Shown in pieces: positions 1 to 8,473 of a DNA stretch of 35,451 nt. The position numbers and the translations under genes are program-made. The notes under the pieces are model-generated. The model saw nothing but the letters and a program-made list of their open reading frames with translations. It had not been told where the DNA came from and ran no database searches. Numbering within the stretch: the first letter of the stretch is position 1; the number at the start of each line of letters is the position of its first letter. Origin of the DNA: Thiobacillaceae bacterium (GTDB lineage Bacteria > Pseudomonadota > Gammaproteobacteria > Burkholderiales > Thiobacillaceae); the NCBI GenBank assembly GCA_025458005.1, contig JALOTG010000007.1, positions 1 through 35,451 of the forward strand, given 5' to 3'.

Positions 1-260
1 GCGACAACGTGGTGTTCGTGGTGCGCCAGGTCAACGCCGACTACCTGCGCCCGGCCCGTTTCGACGACCTGCTGGCGGTGCATTGCCGGGTCGAGGAGCT
101 GGGTCGGGCCAGCCTGGTCATGGCCCAGGAGGTGCGGCGTGGCGAGCAATGCCTGCTCGCCGCCCGGGTCCGCGTCGCCTGCGTGGATCGGAATGCCTTC
201 CGGCCGGCTAAAATCCCCCCTCACGTCATGCACCGCCTCGCGCCCGGAACTCGCCAATGA
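1..260 (+). CDS. ybgC: YbgC-family acyl-CoA thioesterase, C-terminal part
   Basis: Only the last 86 or so codons are in the window; the reading frame is already open at base 3, so the N-terminal hotdog-fold half with the catalytic Asp is missing. The visible part has the family pattern of a beta-strand/loop segment (VNADYLRPARFDDLL) followed by VEELGRASLVMAQEV. The family hydrolyses short-chain acyl thioesters and is almost always the first gene of the tol-pal cluster, though its role in Tol function is unclear. The stop TGA overlaps the ATG of tolQ (ATGA), showing translational coupling. The identification rests on sequence resemblance plus the conserved position in front of tolQ. Confidence 0.85.
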   Translation, partial: DNVVFVVRQVNADYLRPARFDDLLAVHCRVEELGRASLVMAQEVRRGEQCLLAARVRVACVDRNAFRPAKIPPHVMHRLAPGTRQ

Positions 261-943
261 ACCTGTCCCTCGATCAAGACCTGTCCCTGCTCACCCTGGT
301 GATGTCCGCGAGCTGGGTGGTAAAGGTGGTGCTGATCCTGCTGATCCTGGCCTCCGTCGCCTCCTGGTGGATGATCTTCGTCAAGTTCTACGTCCTGCGC
401 CGGGAGCATCGCCGCACCGAGTCCTTCGAGCAGGAGTTCTGGGATACCAACGACACCCACTCCCTGTTCAAGAAGATCAGCGAACAGAAGGACAAATCGG
501 GCATCGAGGAGATCTTCCGCCTCGGCTACATGGCCTACGCCAACCTTATCAGCCAGCCGGGCGCCAACCCCAACAACGTCATGGACAGCACGCGGCGCAC
601 CATGCGCGCGGCCTACCAGAGGGAGCTGGACGCCCTGGAGACCTCGCTGCCCTTCCTCGCCACGGTGGGCTCGGTGTCGCCCTACATCGGCCTGTTCGGC
701 ACGGTGTGGGGGATCATGAACGCCTTCCGCGGCCTGTCCAACGTCGCCCAGGCCACCCTGGCGCACGTCGCGCCGGGCATCGCCGAGGCGCTGATCGCCA
801 CGGCCATCGGCCTGTTCGCGGCTATCCCGGCGGTGATCGCCTACAACCGCTTCTCGCACGACATCGACCGCCTGGCCAACCGCCTGGACGTGTTCATGGA
901 GGAGTACTCCATCTTCCTGCAGCGCCAGGCCATGCGCAGCTGA
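257..943 (+). CDS. tolQ: Tol-Pal system proton channel TolQ
   Basis: The 228-residue product matches the TolQ/ExbB/MotA family. It has a membrane segment at about residues 14-38, a long charged cytoplasmic loop (about 45-130) and two further membrane segments at about 132-157 and 170-196. The second contains the conserved GSVSPYIGLFGTVWGI region and the third the AEALIATAIGLFAAIPAV region. TolQ with TolR forms an inner-membrane channel that uses the proton gradient to drive TolA, which reaches Pal and TolB at the outer membrane during cell constriction. The start ATG overlaps the ybgC stop, and tolR follows after a 13-base gap. Length is normal for the family. Confidence 0.97.
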   Translation: MNLSLDQDLSLLTLVMSASWVVKVVLILLILASVASWWMIFVKFYVLRREHRRTESFEQEFWDTNDTHSLFKKISEQKDKSGIEEIFRLGYMAYANLISQPGANPNNVMDSTRRTMRAAYQRELDALETSLPFLATVGSVSPYIGLFGTVWGIMNAFRGLSNVAQATLAHVAPGIAEALIATAIGLFAAIPAVIAYNRFSHDIDRLANRLDVFMEEYSIFLQRQAMRS

Positions 944-956
944 GGCCCGCAAGCCG

Positions 957-1372
<416 letters not shown>

Positions 1373-1376
<4 letters not shown>

Positions 1377-2275
1377 TCCACCCCTCCGGCCAACAGCGGC
1401 TCGGCGCGGGCGCGCTGGCCATCCTGATGCACGGGCTGTTCTTCCTCGCCCTGGTGTTCAGCGTGTCCTGGCAGAGCCTGCCGCAATCGCCGGTCTACGC
1501 GGATCTGTGGACGGAACTGCCCGCCCTGCCGCTGCCGCCGCCCTTGCTGGAACCCGAGCCCGTCGAGGCGCCGGAGGCGCCGCCGGAGCCGGTCCCGCCT
1601 CCGCCGCCCCCCGCGCCGGTCGCCGAGCCCCGGCCCGCGCCTCCGCCGGACATCGCCCTGAAGGCCAGGGAGGAGGCCGAGCGCCGTCGGGAGGAGGCGC
1701 GCGAGCAGGCGAGGCAGGAGGCGGAGGCGCGCAAGGCCGCCGAGGAGGCGCAGCGGCAGGAGGCGCAGCGGCAGGAGGCGGAGCGGCAGGCGCTCGCCCG
1801 GCAGCGGGAGGAGGAACAGCGCCGCGCCGAGGAGGCGCGCCGCGTTGCCCGCGAGCAGGCGCGTCGCGAACTGGAGGAGGACATGGCGCGGCAGATGCGC
1901 GAGGAGCTTGCCGCCGAGAGCGGCAGAATGCGCGCGCAGCGGGCGGCCGACGCCCGCGCCGTCGCGCGGGCGCGGCAGATCAGCGAATACCAGGACCGCA
2001 TCCGCGGCAAGATCCGCGGCCACCTCAGGCTGCCGGTCAAGCTGACCGGGAACCCGGAGGCGGTCTTCCAGGTCCAGTTGCTGCCGGACGGCGAGGTGCT
2101 GCGCGTCACCCTGCTGCAATCCAGCGGCCAGCCCGCCTACGATCTGGAGGTGGAGCGAGCCATCCTGAAGGCCTCGCCCCTGCCCCTGCCACCCGATCGA
2201 GAGGCGGCGGCCGCGTTTCGCGACGCCCTGGTCCTCAAGTTCCGGCCGCGCGAGGAAGGCGCGGCGGGGCCCTGA
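1373..2275 (+). CDS. tolA: Cell envelope integrity protein TolA
   Basis: The 300-residue product has the TolA layout: short N-terminus, membrane anchor (about residues 15-33), a Pro/Glu/Ala-rich segment (about 48-95), a very charged Ala/Glu/Arg/Gln helix or coiled coil (about 97-205) and a C-terminal TonB/TolA-like domain (about 210-297). It spans the periplasm to link the TolQR motor to Pal and TolB. The start is GTG at 1373, overlapping the tolR stop; an in-frame ATG at about 1427 lies inside the membrane segment and is unlikely. The helical region contains three copies of a 15-base repeat (1745-1789) encoding EAQRQ, EAQRQ, EAERQ. Confidence 0.94.
1745..1789 (+). repeat. Three-copy 15-bp tandem repeat in tolA
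   Basis: Three adjacent 15-base units, the first two identical and the third differing at one base, start at 1745, 1760 and 1775. They are in frame and encode a five-residue EAQRQ/EAERQ unit in the TolA helical domain. Such repeats can change copy number by slippage and so alter arm length without shifting frame. Confidence 0.85.
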
Positions 2276-2317
2276 GGCGCCGCCGTGCCCGCCGCGATGA
2301 TTGATAGAATAACCCGC

Positions 2318-3613
2318 ATGCACAAGATGACCTCCGCCATGAACGCGCTGCTCCGCCTTGGCCTGCTGCTGGCCGCCCTGCCGGTCCTGCTCGCCGGCCA
2401 TCCCGCCCGGGCGGCGATGACCATCGAGATCGTCGGCGGGGTGGCCAACCGCGTGCCCATCGCCATCGTCCCCTTTGCCCGGCCCGCTGGCACGGCGGTC
2501 GATCCGGGCCGGGTGGTGCTGGACGATCTGGCTCGCAGCGGCTACTTCCGCATCGTCGACACCGATAACCTGCTGCCCCTCCCGACCGGCCCGGCGGAGG
2601 TGCGCTTTCCGCCCTGGCGGAGCCGCGGCGCCGATGCCCTGCTGATCGGGCAGGTGGGGGCCGAGGTCGAGGGCCGGGTGGACGTGCGCTTCTGGCTGTT
2701 CGACGTGGTGCGTCAGGGCCAGCTGCTCGGGATGAGCCTGACGGTGCCCGCCTCGGCGCTGCGCTCCGCGGGGCACCGCATCGCCGATCTGGTCCATGAG
2801 AAGCTGTTGGGCGAACCCGGCAACTACAGCGGACGCATGGCCTACATCCACAAGCGGGACGGCTGGTACGAACTGCAGGTGGCCGACGCCGACAGCCAGA
2901 ACGCATTCACCGTGGTCCGCTCCCCCGAGCCGATCATCTCCCCGGCGTGGTCGCCGGACGGCACCCGGCTGGCCTATGTATCCTTCGAGCGCAAGAAGCC
3001 CATCGTCTACGTGCAACGCCTGTCGGACGGCTCGCGACAGGTGTTCGCCAATTTCCGCGGCTCCAATTCGGCGCCGGCCTGGTCGCCGGACGGCGCCCGG
3101 CTGGCCGTTACCCTGTCCAAGGACGCGATTTCCCAGATCTACCTGATGGGCGCCGATGGCGGCGAGCCCCAGCGCATCGCCCGCAGCGATGGTCTGGACA
3201 CGGAGCCGGTGTTCAGTCCCGACGGCCGGTGGCTGTATTTCACCTCCGACCGGGGGGGGTCGCCGCAGATCTATCGCATGCCGGCTGGTGGCGGGGAGGC
3301 GCAACGGATCACCTATGAAGGGGGTTACAATGTGTCCCCGGCGATCTCTCCGGACGGCAAGTCGATGGCCTATATCCACCGGCGCGACGGGCGCTTCCAG
3401 GTGGCGGTGATGGATCTGGCGACGCGGCAGACCCAGGTGCTGACCGACACCGCCTTTGATGAATCGCCCAGTTTCGCGCCCAATGGCAAGAGCATCCTGT
3501 ACGCCACCCTGGTCAACGGTCGCGGCGTGCTGGCAACCGTGAGCGTGGACGGCAGGGTGCGACAGCGCCTGTCCCAGCATGGCGACTTGCGGGAACCCGT
3601 CTGGGCGCCCTGA
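2318..3613 (+). CDS. tolB: Tol-Pal system beta-propeller protein TolB
   Basis: The product is a periplasmic TolB: signal peptide, an N-terminal alpha/beta domain (VGGVANRVPIAIVPF, then the VLDDLARSGYFRIVD region), and a C-terminal six-bladed propeller shown by repeated SPxWSPDGxxLAY-type motifs from about residue 200 to the end. It binds Pal and relays TolA contact. The open frame extends up to GTG 2285, with ATG codons at 2297, 2318, 2327 and 2339. I chose 2318 because it gives a basic n-region (HK) before the hydrophobic core and an ARA-A cleavage site; 2339 is an equally reasonable signal-peptide start. No clear ribosome-binding site decides the matter. The 3' end is certain. Confidence 0.93.
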   Translation: MHKMTSAMNALLRLGLLLAALPVLLAGHPARAAMTIEIVGGVANRVPIAIVPFARPAGTAVDPGRVVLDDLARSGYFRIVDTDNLLPLPTGPAEVRFPPWRSRGADALLIGQVGAEVEGRVDVRFWLFDVVRQGQLLGMSLTVPASALRSAGHRIADLVHEKLLGEPGNYSGRMAYIHKRDGWYELQVADADSQNAFTVVRSPEPIISPAWSPDGTRLAYVSFERKKPIVYVQRLSDGSRQVFANFRGSNSAPAWSPDGARLAVTLSKDAISQIYLMGADGGEPQRIARSDGLDTEPVFSPDGRWLYFTSDRGGSPQIYRMPAGGGEAQRITYEGGYNVSPAISPDGKSMAYIHRRDGRFQVAVMDLATRQTQVLTDTAFDESPSFAPNGKSILYATLVNGRGVLATVSVDGRVRQRLSQHGDLREPVWAP

Positions 3614-3661
3614 TCCGCGCGGATTTGCATGATCACAACCGAAGAGTCCAGGAGTGAGTTG

Positions 3662-4351
3662 ATGATAAGACGAAAGTTGAGTATCGCGTTGCTGGCCGGT
3701 CTGGCGCTGGCCGCATGTTCGGAGCTGCCCAAGGACGTCCCGATCGAGGATCGGGAAGGGCAGGCGCGTATCGGCACCGCTACCACCGTGGTCGACGCCG
3801 GCCAGGCCCCGGCGACGACGGGAATCCAGCCCGGCGCCGCGGCGGGCGCCGCCGGCGCGACCGGGGCCAGTGGCACGCCGGCATCGGTGGTGGAAACGCG
3901 GGCGTTGCCGGCGGCGGGAGCCGAGGCCAGCAACATCGCGGTGGGCGCCGCCGGACCGGGCCAGGGTGGGGCCGCCGTGCTGACGCCAGGCGCGCACAAG
4001 GACCCCGCCGGCCCCCTGGCCAAGCGGGTCATCCATTTCGAGTTCGACAGCGCGGTGATCGCCGGCGAATACCAGCCGCTCATCGAAACGCACGCCGGCT
4101 ACCTGAAGGCCAACAAGGAATTCAAGGTGATCCTGCAGGGGCATGCCGACGAGCGGGGCAGCCGGGAGTACAACCTGGCCCTGGGACAACGTCGTTCCGA
4201 GAGCGTCAGGCAGGCGATGACCCTGCTGGGGGTGCCGGACGAGCAGATCGAGGCGGTCAGCCTGGGCGAGGAGAAACCGGCCGTCGAGGGACATGACGAG
4301 TCCGCCTGGAAGATGAATCGTCGCGCCGAAATCCATTACCAAGGCGAATGA
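3662..4351 (+). CDS. pal: Peptidoglycan-associated lipoprotein Pal
   Basis: The 229-residue product begins with a lipoprotein signal (basic MIRRK, hydrophobic stretch, lipobox LAAC with Cys19). The C-terminal OmpA-like domain (about residues 118-227) contains FEFDSAVI and GHADERGSREYNLALGQRRSES, the peptidoglycan-binding region. Pal anchors the outer membrane to the wall and binds TolA and TolB. The start at 3662 is set by AGGAG at 3650-3654, seven bases upstream; an upstream in-frame ATG at 3629 would bury the signal peptide. The linker between lipid anchor and OmpA domain is unusually long (about 90 residues) and rich in Gly, Ala and Thr, so the protein is clearly longer than the roughly 170-residue E. 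coli Pal. Confidence 0.95.
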   Translation: MIRRKLSIALLAGLALAACSELPKDVPIEDREGQARIGTATTVVDAGQAPATTGIQPGAAAGAAGATGASGTPASVVETRALPAAGAEASNIAVGAAGPGQGGAAVLTPGAHKDPAGPLAKRVIHFEFDSAVIAGEYQPLIETHAGYLKANKEFKVILQGHADERGSREYNLALGQRRSESVRQAMTLLGVPDEQIEAVSLGEEKPAVEGHDESAWKMNRRAEIHYQGE

Positions 4352-5130
4352 AGCGCGCGCTCGCCTGGGGGTGGGCCCCCCTGATGCTCATGGCCGGTGC
4401 GGCGCCGATTCAGGCCGCGTCCCTGGACGAGGTTGCCCTGCGCCAGAACGAGATCCGGCAGGACCTCCGCGCCGTTGAGGACAGGTTGACGCGTCTGGAA
4501 GGCATGCTGAACAACCAGGGGCTGCTCAACCTGCTCAACGAGATCAACCAGCTCAAGGCCGAGGTGGCGCGGTTGCGCGGCACCCAGGATGAGCAGGCGC
4601 ATGGCCTTGCCCAGAGCGACCGGCGCCAGAAGGAACTGTACGCGGACCTGGATGCGCGCCTGAAGGAGGCTGCCGCCCGGAGCGTGGCGCCGCCGCCCAA
4701 GGATGCCGTCCGTCTGCAGCCCGCCACGACCCTGCAGGCCAGCCCCGCGGATCCTCAGGCGGAGAATCGCGCCTACGAGGCCGCGCTCGGGCATTTTCGG
4801 GCCGGTGACTACAGGACGGCCGTGGGCGCCTTCCAGGACTTCCTCAGGAATCATCCGGACGCCGGTCTGGCGAGCAATGCCTACTACTGGTTGGGCCTCG
4901 CTCATGCCACGCTGGGGGACTATGCCGCCGCGGTGCAGGCCTACCAGAAGCTGCTGGCCGACTACCCCGCCAGCGGCAAGGTGCCGGACACCATGGTCAG
5001 CCTGGCGCGCGCCCAAGTCCAACTGGGCGATCTGGCGTCGGCCCAGGATCTGCTCGAACAGGTCATCGCCAAGCATCCTGCCTCGCGAGCGGCGGAAAAC
5101 GCCCGCAAGCTGCTGGCAACGCTCAAGTGA
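4348..5130 (+). CDS. cpoB: Cell division coordinator CpoB (YbgF)
   Basis: The 260-residue product has a signal peptide (MKRALAWGW..., cleavage near IQA-A, residue 23-24), an N-terminal coiled coil with heptad-like Leu/Ile spacing (about 26-90), a linker and a C-terminal TPR domain (about 140-258) with repeats such as YYWLGLAHATLGDYAAAVQAY. CpoB is a periplasmic TolA partner that links Tol action with peptidoglycan synthesis at the septum. The ATG overlaps the pal stop (ATGA), and its own stop overlaps the GTG of queE. Length agrees with the family. Confidence 0.94.
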   Translation: MKRALAWGWAPLMLMAGAAPIQAASLDEVALRQNEIRQDLRAVEDRLTRLEGMLNNQGLLNLLNEINQLKAEVARLRGTQDEQAHGLAQSDRRQKELYADLDARLKEAAARSVAPPPKDAVRLQPATTLQASPADPQAENRAYEAALGHFRAGDYRTAVGAFQDFLRNHPDAGLASNAYYWLGLAHATLGDYAAAVQAYQKLLADYPASGKVPDTMVSLARAQVQLGDLASAQDLLEQVIAKHPASRAAENARKLLATLK

Positions 5131-5686
5131 CGGTGGCGCCGACGCGCCTGCGCGTCACGGAGATCTTCCATTCCCTGCAGGGCGAGGCGAGCCGGGTGGG
5201 CCTACCCACCGTCTTCGTCCGCCTGACCGGATGCCCGCTGCGCTGCGCCTACTGCGACACGGCCTATGCCTTCCAGGGCGGTACATGGATCGACCTGGAG
5301 GAGATCCTGGCGCGTGTCGCGGGCTTTCCCACCCGCCATGTCACGGTCACCGGCGGCGAGCCGCTGGCGCAGAAGGACTGCCCGGACCTGCTGGCGCGTC
5401 TCTGCGACCTCGGTCACAGGCCGAGCGCAACCTCTGGTCGAATCTGGACTGCCTGACGCCGCGCGACGAGGTCAAGTTCGTGCTGGCCGACGAGGCCGAT
5501 TACCGCTGGGCGCGGGACGTGCTGGACCGGTATCGCCTGGCGGAGCGGGCACCAGTGCTGTTCTCCCCCGTTCATGATGGCCTGCCCGCCAACCTGCTCG
5601 CCGACTGGATCCTGCGCGACGGCCTGCCGGTGCGCCTGCAGGTGCAGCTGCACAAGCTGCTGTGGGGCGAGGCGCGTGGCCGATGA
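5127..5686 (+). pseudogene. queE: 7-carboxy-7-deazaguanine synthase QueE, internal deletion with frame change
   Basis: The first part (codons at 5127-5420) reads as a radical-SAM QueE with CX3CX2C at Cys36/40/43 and VTGGEPLAQK. It then runs out of homology at about GHR and stops at 5456. From about 5420 a different frame continues the same protein: AERNLWSNLDCLTPRDEVKF to [15 protein letters not shown], ending at 5686. About 30 residues expected between the halves (the SLETSG and DLKTPxSG region that helps bind SAM) are absent. The frame offset implies a deletion of length 1 modulo 3, probably about 91-97 bases. The enzyme converts carboxy-tetrahydropterin to CDG in preQ0/queuosine synthesis. 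As read, it would be inactive; an assembly error is an alternative. GTG start overlaps the cpoB stop. Confidence 0.85.
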
Positions 5687-6372
5687 GCCGGGCCGTGGTG
5701 CTGCTGTCGGGCGGGCTGGATTCCGCCACCGCGCTGGCCGTGGCCCGCGAACGCGGCCATGCCTGCCATGCCCTCAGCCTGGATTACGGGCAGCGGCACG
5801 TTGCGGAACTGGACGCGGCCAGAGCCGTGGCGACGCATCTGGGGGCGGCGGAGCACCGCGTGGTGCATATCGACATGAACCAGTTCGGCGGCTCGGCCCT
5901 GACTGATCGCCGCATACCGGTCCCGGAGACCCTCGGCGAGGGGGTGCCGGTCACCTACGTGCCGGCGCGCAACACCGTCATGCTGGCCCTGGCCCTGGGC
6001 TGGGCCGAGGTCCTGGAGGCCGAATGCGTCTATATCGGCGTCAACGTCGTGGACTACTCCGGCTATCCCGATTGCCGGCCGGAGTTCATCCGCGCCTTCC
6101 AGGGGGTGGCCGACCTGGCCACCCGGGCCGCCCTGGAGGGCCGGCCGACGCGGATCGAGGCGCCGCTGATCGAACTGGGCAAGGCCGACATCATTCGCCT
6201 GGGCACGCGCCTGGGGGTGGACTATGCGTTGACCGTGTCCTGCTACCAGGCGGATGCCGCTGGACGCGCCTGCGGGCGCTGCGATTCCTGCCGCTTCCGA
6301 CGACAGGGCTTCCAGGACGCCGGCATCCCCGATGTCACCCGTTATCGAGCCGATGCGGCGCGGAGCGGGTGA
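5683..6372 (+). CDS. queC: 7-cyano-7-deazaguanine (preQ0) synthase QueC
   Basis: The 229-residue product has the ATP-pyrophosphatase loop SGGLDSAT at residues 9-16, a central region with [10 protein letters not shown] and [12 protein letters not shown], and a zinc site formed by Cys187, Cys197, Cys200 and Cys203. It converts 7-carboxy-7-deazaguanine, ammonia and ATP to preQ0. The ATG at 5683 overlaps the queE stop (ATGA); an in-frame upstream ATG at 5662 adds seven residues with no support. The gene looks intact although the enzyme that makes its substrate, QueE, is disrupted just upstream. Confidence 0.95.
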   Translation: MSRAVVLLSGGLDSATALAVARERGHACHALSLDYGQRHVAELDAARAVATHLGAAEHRVVHIDMNQFGGSALTDRRIPVPETLGEGVPVTYVPARNTVMLALALGWAEVLEAECVYIGVNVVDYSGYPDCRPEFIRAFQGVADLATRAALEGRPTRIEAPLIELGKADIIRLGTRLGVDYALTVSCYQADAAGRACGRCDSCRFRRQGFQDAGIPDVTRYRADAARSG

Positions 6373-6373
6373 A

Positions 6374-6401
6374 TTGCCTTCAGGACACGAGGATCTATAA
6401 T
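6374..6401 (+). promoter_or_regulatory. Sigma-70-type promoter before the YeeE-type gene
   Basis: A TTGCCT -35 at 6374-6379 and a perfect TATAAT -10 at 6396-6401 are separated by 16 bases, directly after the queC stop. The expected start of transcription is near 6408, giving a leader of about 39 bases. It would separate the sulfur-transport genes from the Tol/queuosine transcript. Confidence 0.65.
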
Positions 6402-6446
6402 GCCCAGCCAATCCCGCATCTTGTCCGGACATAAGAGGAGCCCCTG

Positions 6447-7547
6447 ATGGACGCAGCAGCAGGCCAAGACGTCGCGCAAATGGTGGCATGGGGCGGGTTC
6501 ATCCTCGCGTTCATCTTCGGCTACGTGGCCAACAAGACCAGCTTCTGCACCATGGGCGCGGTTTCCGACATCGTCAACATGGGGGAGTGGGGTCGCATGC
6601 GGGCCTGGCTGCTGGCCATCGCCATCGCCACCCTGGGCACCAGCATCCTGGTCTACACCGGCGACCTGGACATCACGAAGACCTATTACACCCGGGAGAC
6701 CTTCTACTGGCTGGCGGCGCTGGTCGGCGGGGTGACCTTCGGCATCGGCATGACGCTGGCCTCCGGCTGCGGTCAGCGCACCCTGGTCCGGCTGGGCAGC
6801 GGCAACCTCAAGTCGGTGGTGGTGTTCCTGTTCCTGGGCTATTCTGCCCTGCTGACCATGAACGGCATCTTCCGCGTCTTCCTGGACGAGGTGCTGCGCG
6901 GCGAGATGTTCACCATCCGCCTGGAGCACATGCAGACGCTGCCCGGACTGTTGCACATGGAGGGGCCCGAGTCCCACCTGATGGTGGGGGGCATCGTCTC
7001 GCTTGGCCTGCTGGTGTTCGTGTTCGCCAACCGCGAGTTCCGGCACAACCTGGACAACATCCTGGCCGGCCTGGTCATCGGTCTGGTGGTGGTCGGCGGC
7101 TGGTATGTCACCGGCAAGATCGGCCTGGCGGAAAACGAGTTCATGGAGATGTCCTACGTGGGGACCGATTCCAAGCTGGCCGAGTCCATGACCTTCGTCG
7201 GCCCCCTGGCCTACACGATGGACCTGTGGGCCTATTGGCGGGACAAGAGCGTGACCTTCGGCATCGCTTCCGTGTTCGGCGTGGTGCTCGGCTCGTTCGT
7301 CTATGCCGTGTTCAATCGCAGTTTCCGCTGGGAATATTTCACCTCGCCCCAGGACATGTTCCGGCACCTGATCGGCGCGGCACTCATGGGCTTCGGCGGC
7401 GTCACCGCCATGGGCTGCACCATCGGCCAGGGGGTGACCGGCATGTCCACGCTGGCGGTCAGCTCCGCCATCGTCCTGGCCGGGATCATCGGCGGCGCCG
7501 CGGTCACCATGCGCATCCAGTATTACCTCATGATGCGCGAGGCCTGA
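6447..7547 (+). CDS. YeeE/YedE-family sulfur (thiosulfate) transporter
   Basis: The 366-residue, very hydrophobic product has two sulfur-transport repeats. Family-type cysteines sit in TSFCTMG (Cys34), ASGCGQRTLV (Cys108) and AMGCTIGQGVTGMS (Cys324), placed like those along the thiosulfate path in characterised YeeE/TsuA proteins. It is therefore probably an inner-membrane importer of thiosulfate or a related sulfur compound, but the substrate is inferred. A strong AAGAGGAG ribosome-binding site (6433-6440) fixes the ATG at 6447. It has its own promoter and is followed 89 bases later by a TlpA-like thioredoxin, suggesting a sulfur or thiol-redox function for the pair. Confidence 0.88.
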   Translation: MDAAAGQDVAQMVAWGGFILAFIFGYVANKTSFCTMGAVSDIVNMGEWGRMRAWLLAIAIATLGTSILVYTGDLDITKTYYTRETFYWLAALVGGVTFGIGMTLASGCGQRTLVRLGSGNLKSVVVFLFLGYSALLTMNGIFRVFLDEVLRGEMFTIRLEHMQTLPGLLHMEGPESHLMVGGIVSLGLLVFVFANREFRHNLDNILAGLVIGLVVVGGWYVTGKIGLAENEFMEMSYVGTDSKLAESMTFVGPLAYTMDLWAYWRDKSVTFGIASVFGVVLGSFVYAVFNRSFRWEYFTSPQDMFRHLIGAALMGFGGVTAMGCTIGQGVTGMSTLAVSSAIVLAGIIGGAAVTMRIQYYLMMREA

Positions 7548-7569
7548 GGGCGACCCCTGGTTCGGCCAT

Positions 7570-7583
7570 ACCATGTATATGGT
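7570..7583. repeat. AT-rich inverted repeat between YeeE-type and TlpA-type genes
   Basis: ACCAT (7570-7574) and ATGGT (7579-7583) flank GTAT, with further partial symmetry outward (AT/AT with one unmatched base). It is a notably AT-rich patch in GC-rich DNA, about 55 bases before the tlpA-like ATG, and could be an operator or part of a promoter. No function can be assigned. Confidence 0.4.
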
Positions 7584-7636
7584 TATCGGCGCGGGGGAGA
7601 ATCGGAATTGCCGGGGTTTGTTGGAAAGGACAATCG

Positions 7637-8236
7637 ATGCGTACGATACTGGCGGCTTGTTTGCTGGGCCTCGGCCTGATCCTCTCGGCCGGTGCCCATG
7701 CCAATACGGAGCCGACCAAGGCCATCAACTTCCAGTTCACCGACATCAACGGCAAGTCGTTCAAGCTCTCGGATTTTCAGGGCAAGTGGGTTCTGGTCAG
7801 CTTCTGGGCGCCTTGGTGCCCGCTGTGCTGGGCTGAGGTGCCCGCCCTGAACGACTTGAACAAGCGCAAGGATTTCGTGGTCATCGGCATCGGCCTGGAC
7901 TACGGCCCGGACGAGAACGTCGTGCGCGAGACGGCCGCGCGGCACAACCTGGATTTCTTCGCCGTGGTCGCCGGAGGCGCGCGGCGCAATCCCGACAGCC
8001 CGTTCCGCCAGGTGGGGCCGGTGGATTTCTACCCGACGTCCTATCTCTACGACCCCAATGGCGAGATCGTCATGTTCATCCCGGGTCAGCTGCGCATGAA
8101 GAACATGCTCGCCTTCATGGATTCCTGGAACGCCAAGAACGCGAAGGCCCCCGCCGCGTCGGCAGCCGAGGGGGATGCCGGCAAGGCGCAATCCGGCGCG
8201 AGCCGAGCCAGGAAACCCGCCCGCACTACCTACTGA
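7637..8236 (+). CDS. Exported TlpA/ResA-like thioredoxin-fold protein
   Basis: The 199-residue product has a signal peptide (MRTILAACLLGLGLILSAGAHA, cleavage near residue 22), then a TlpA/AhpC-type thioredoxin fold. VLVSFWAPWCPLC carries the active CXXC at Cys61-Cys64, and VDFYPTSYLYDPNG contains the cis-Pro-type loop. The C-terminus (about 168-199) is a low-complexity Ala/Lys/Arg tail. It is probably a periplasmic thiol-disulfide oxidoreductase; its partner may be the upstream transporter pathway or cytochrome maturation, but the sequence does not decide. GGAAAGGA (7623-7630) supports the ATG at 7637. Confidence 0.88.
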   Translation: MRTILAACLLGLGLILSAGAHANTEPTKAINFQFTDINGKSFKLSDFQGKWVLVSFWAPWCPLCWAEVPALNDLNKRKDFVVIGIGLDYGPDENVVRETAARHNLDFFAVVAGGARRNPDSPFRQVGPVDFYPTSYLYDPNGEIVMFIPGQLRMKNMLAFMDSWNAKNAKAPAASAAEGDAGKAQSGASRARKPARTTY

Positions 8237-8257
8237 CCTTCTTCCCCAGGGCGCTTC

Positions 8258-8286
8258 TTGACTGGAAGCAGCCCATTCATCATAAT
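8258..8286 (+). promoter_or_regulatory. Promoter of tRNA-Lys
   Basis: TTGACT at 8258-8263 and CATAAT at 8281-8286 are spaced by 17 bases and end 13 bases before the mature tRNA 5' end. This is a near-consensus sigma-70 promoter, as expected for a stable RNA gene. Confidence 0.75.
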
Positions 8287-8299
8287 TTCTGACTGCTCC

Positions 8300-8375
8300 G
8301 GGTCGTTAGCTCAGCTGGTAGAGCAGCGGACTTTTAATCCGTTGGTCGCAGGTTCGAATCCTGCACGACCCACCA
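8300..8375 (+). tRNA. tRNA-Lys (anticodon UUU)
   Basis: A complete cloverleaf is present: acceptor GGGTCGT (8300-8306) pairs with ACGACCC (8365-8371), D arm GCTC...GAGC, anticodon arm GCGGA-CTTTTAA-TCCGT with anticodon TTT, and T arm GCAGG-TTCGAAT-CCTGC. The discriminator is A8372 and the CCA end is encoded (8373-8375). No rho-independent terminator is evident directly downstream. Confidence 0.98.
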
Positions 8376-8473
8376 GATTCCCCTCATGTCTTTCCCCGTC
8401 GAGCCGGACAGGCCGGCGTTCCGGGTATCGCCGTCAGGCGCGTCGATGCGGCTTGATCGCGAGAACGGCTGGC

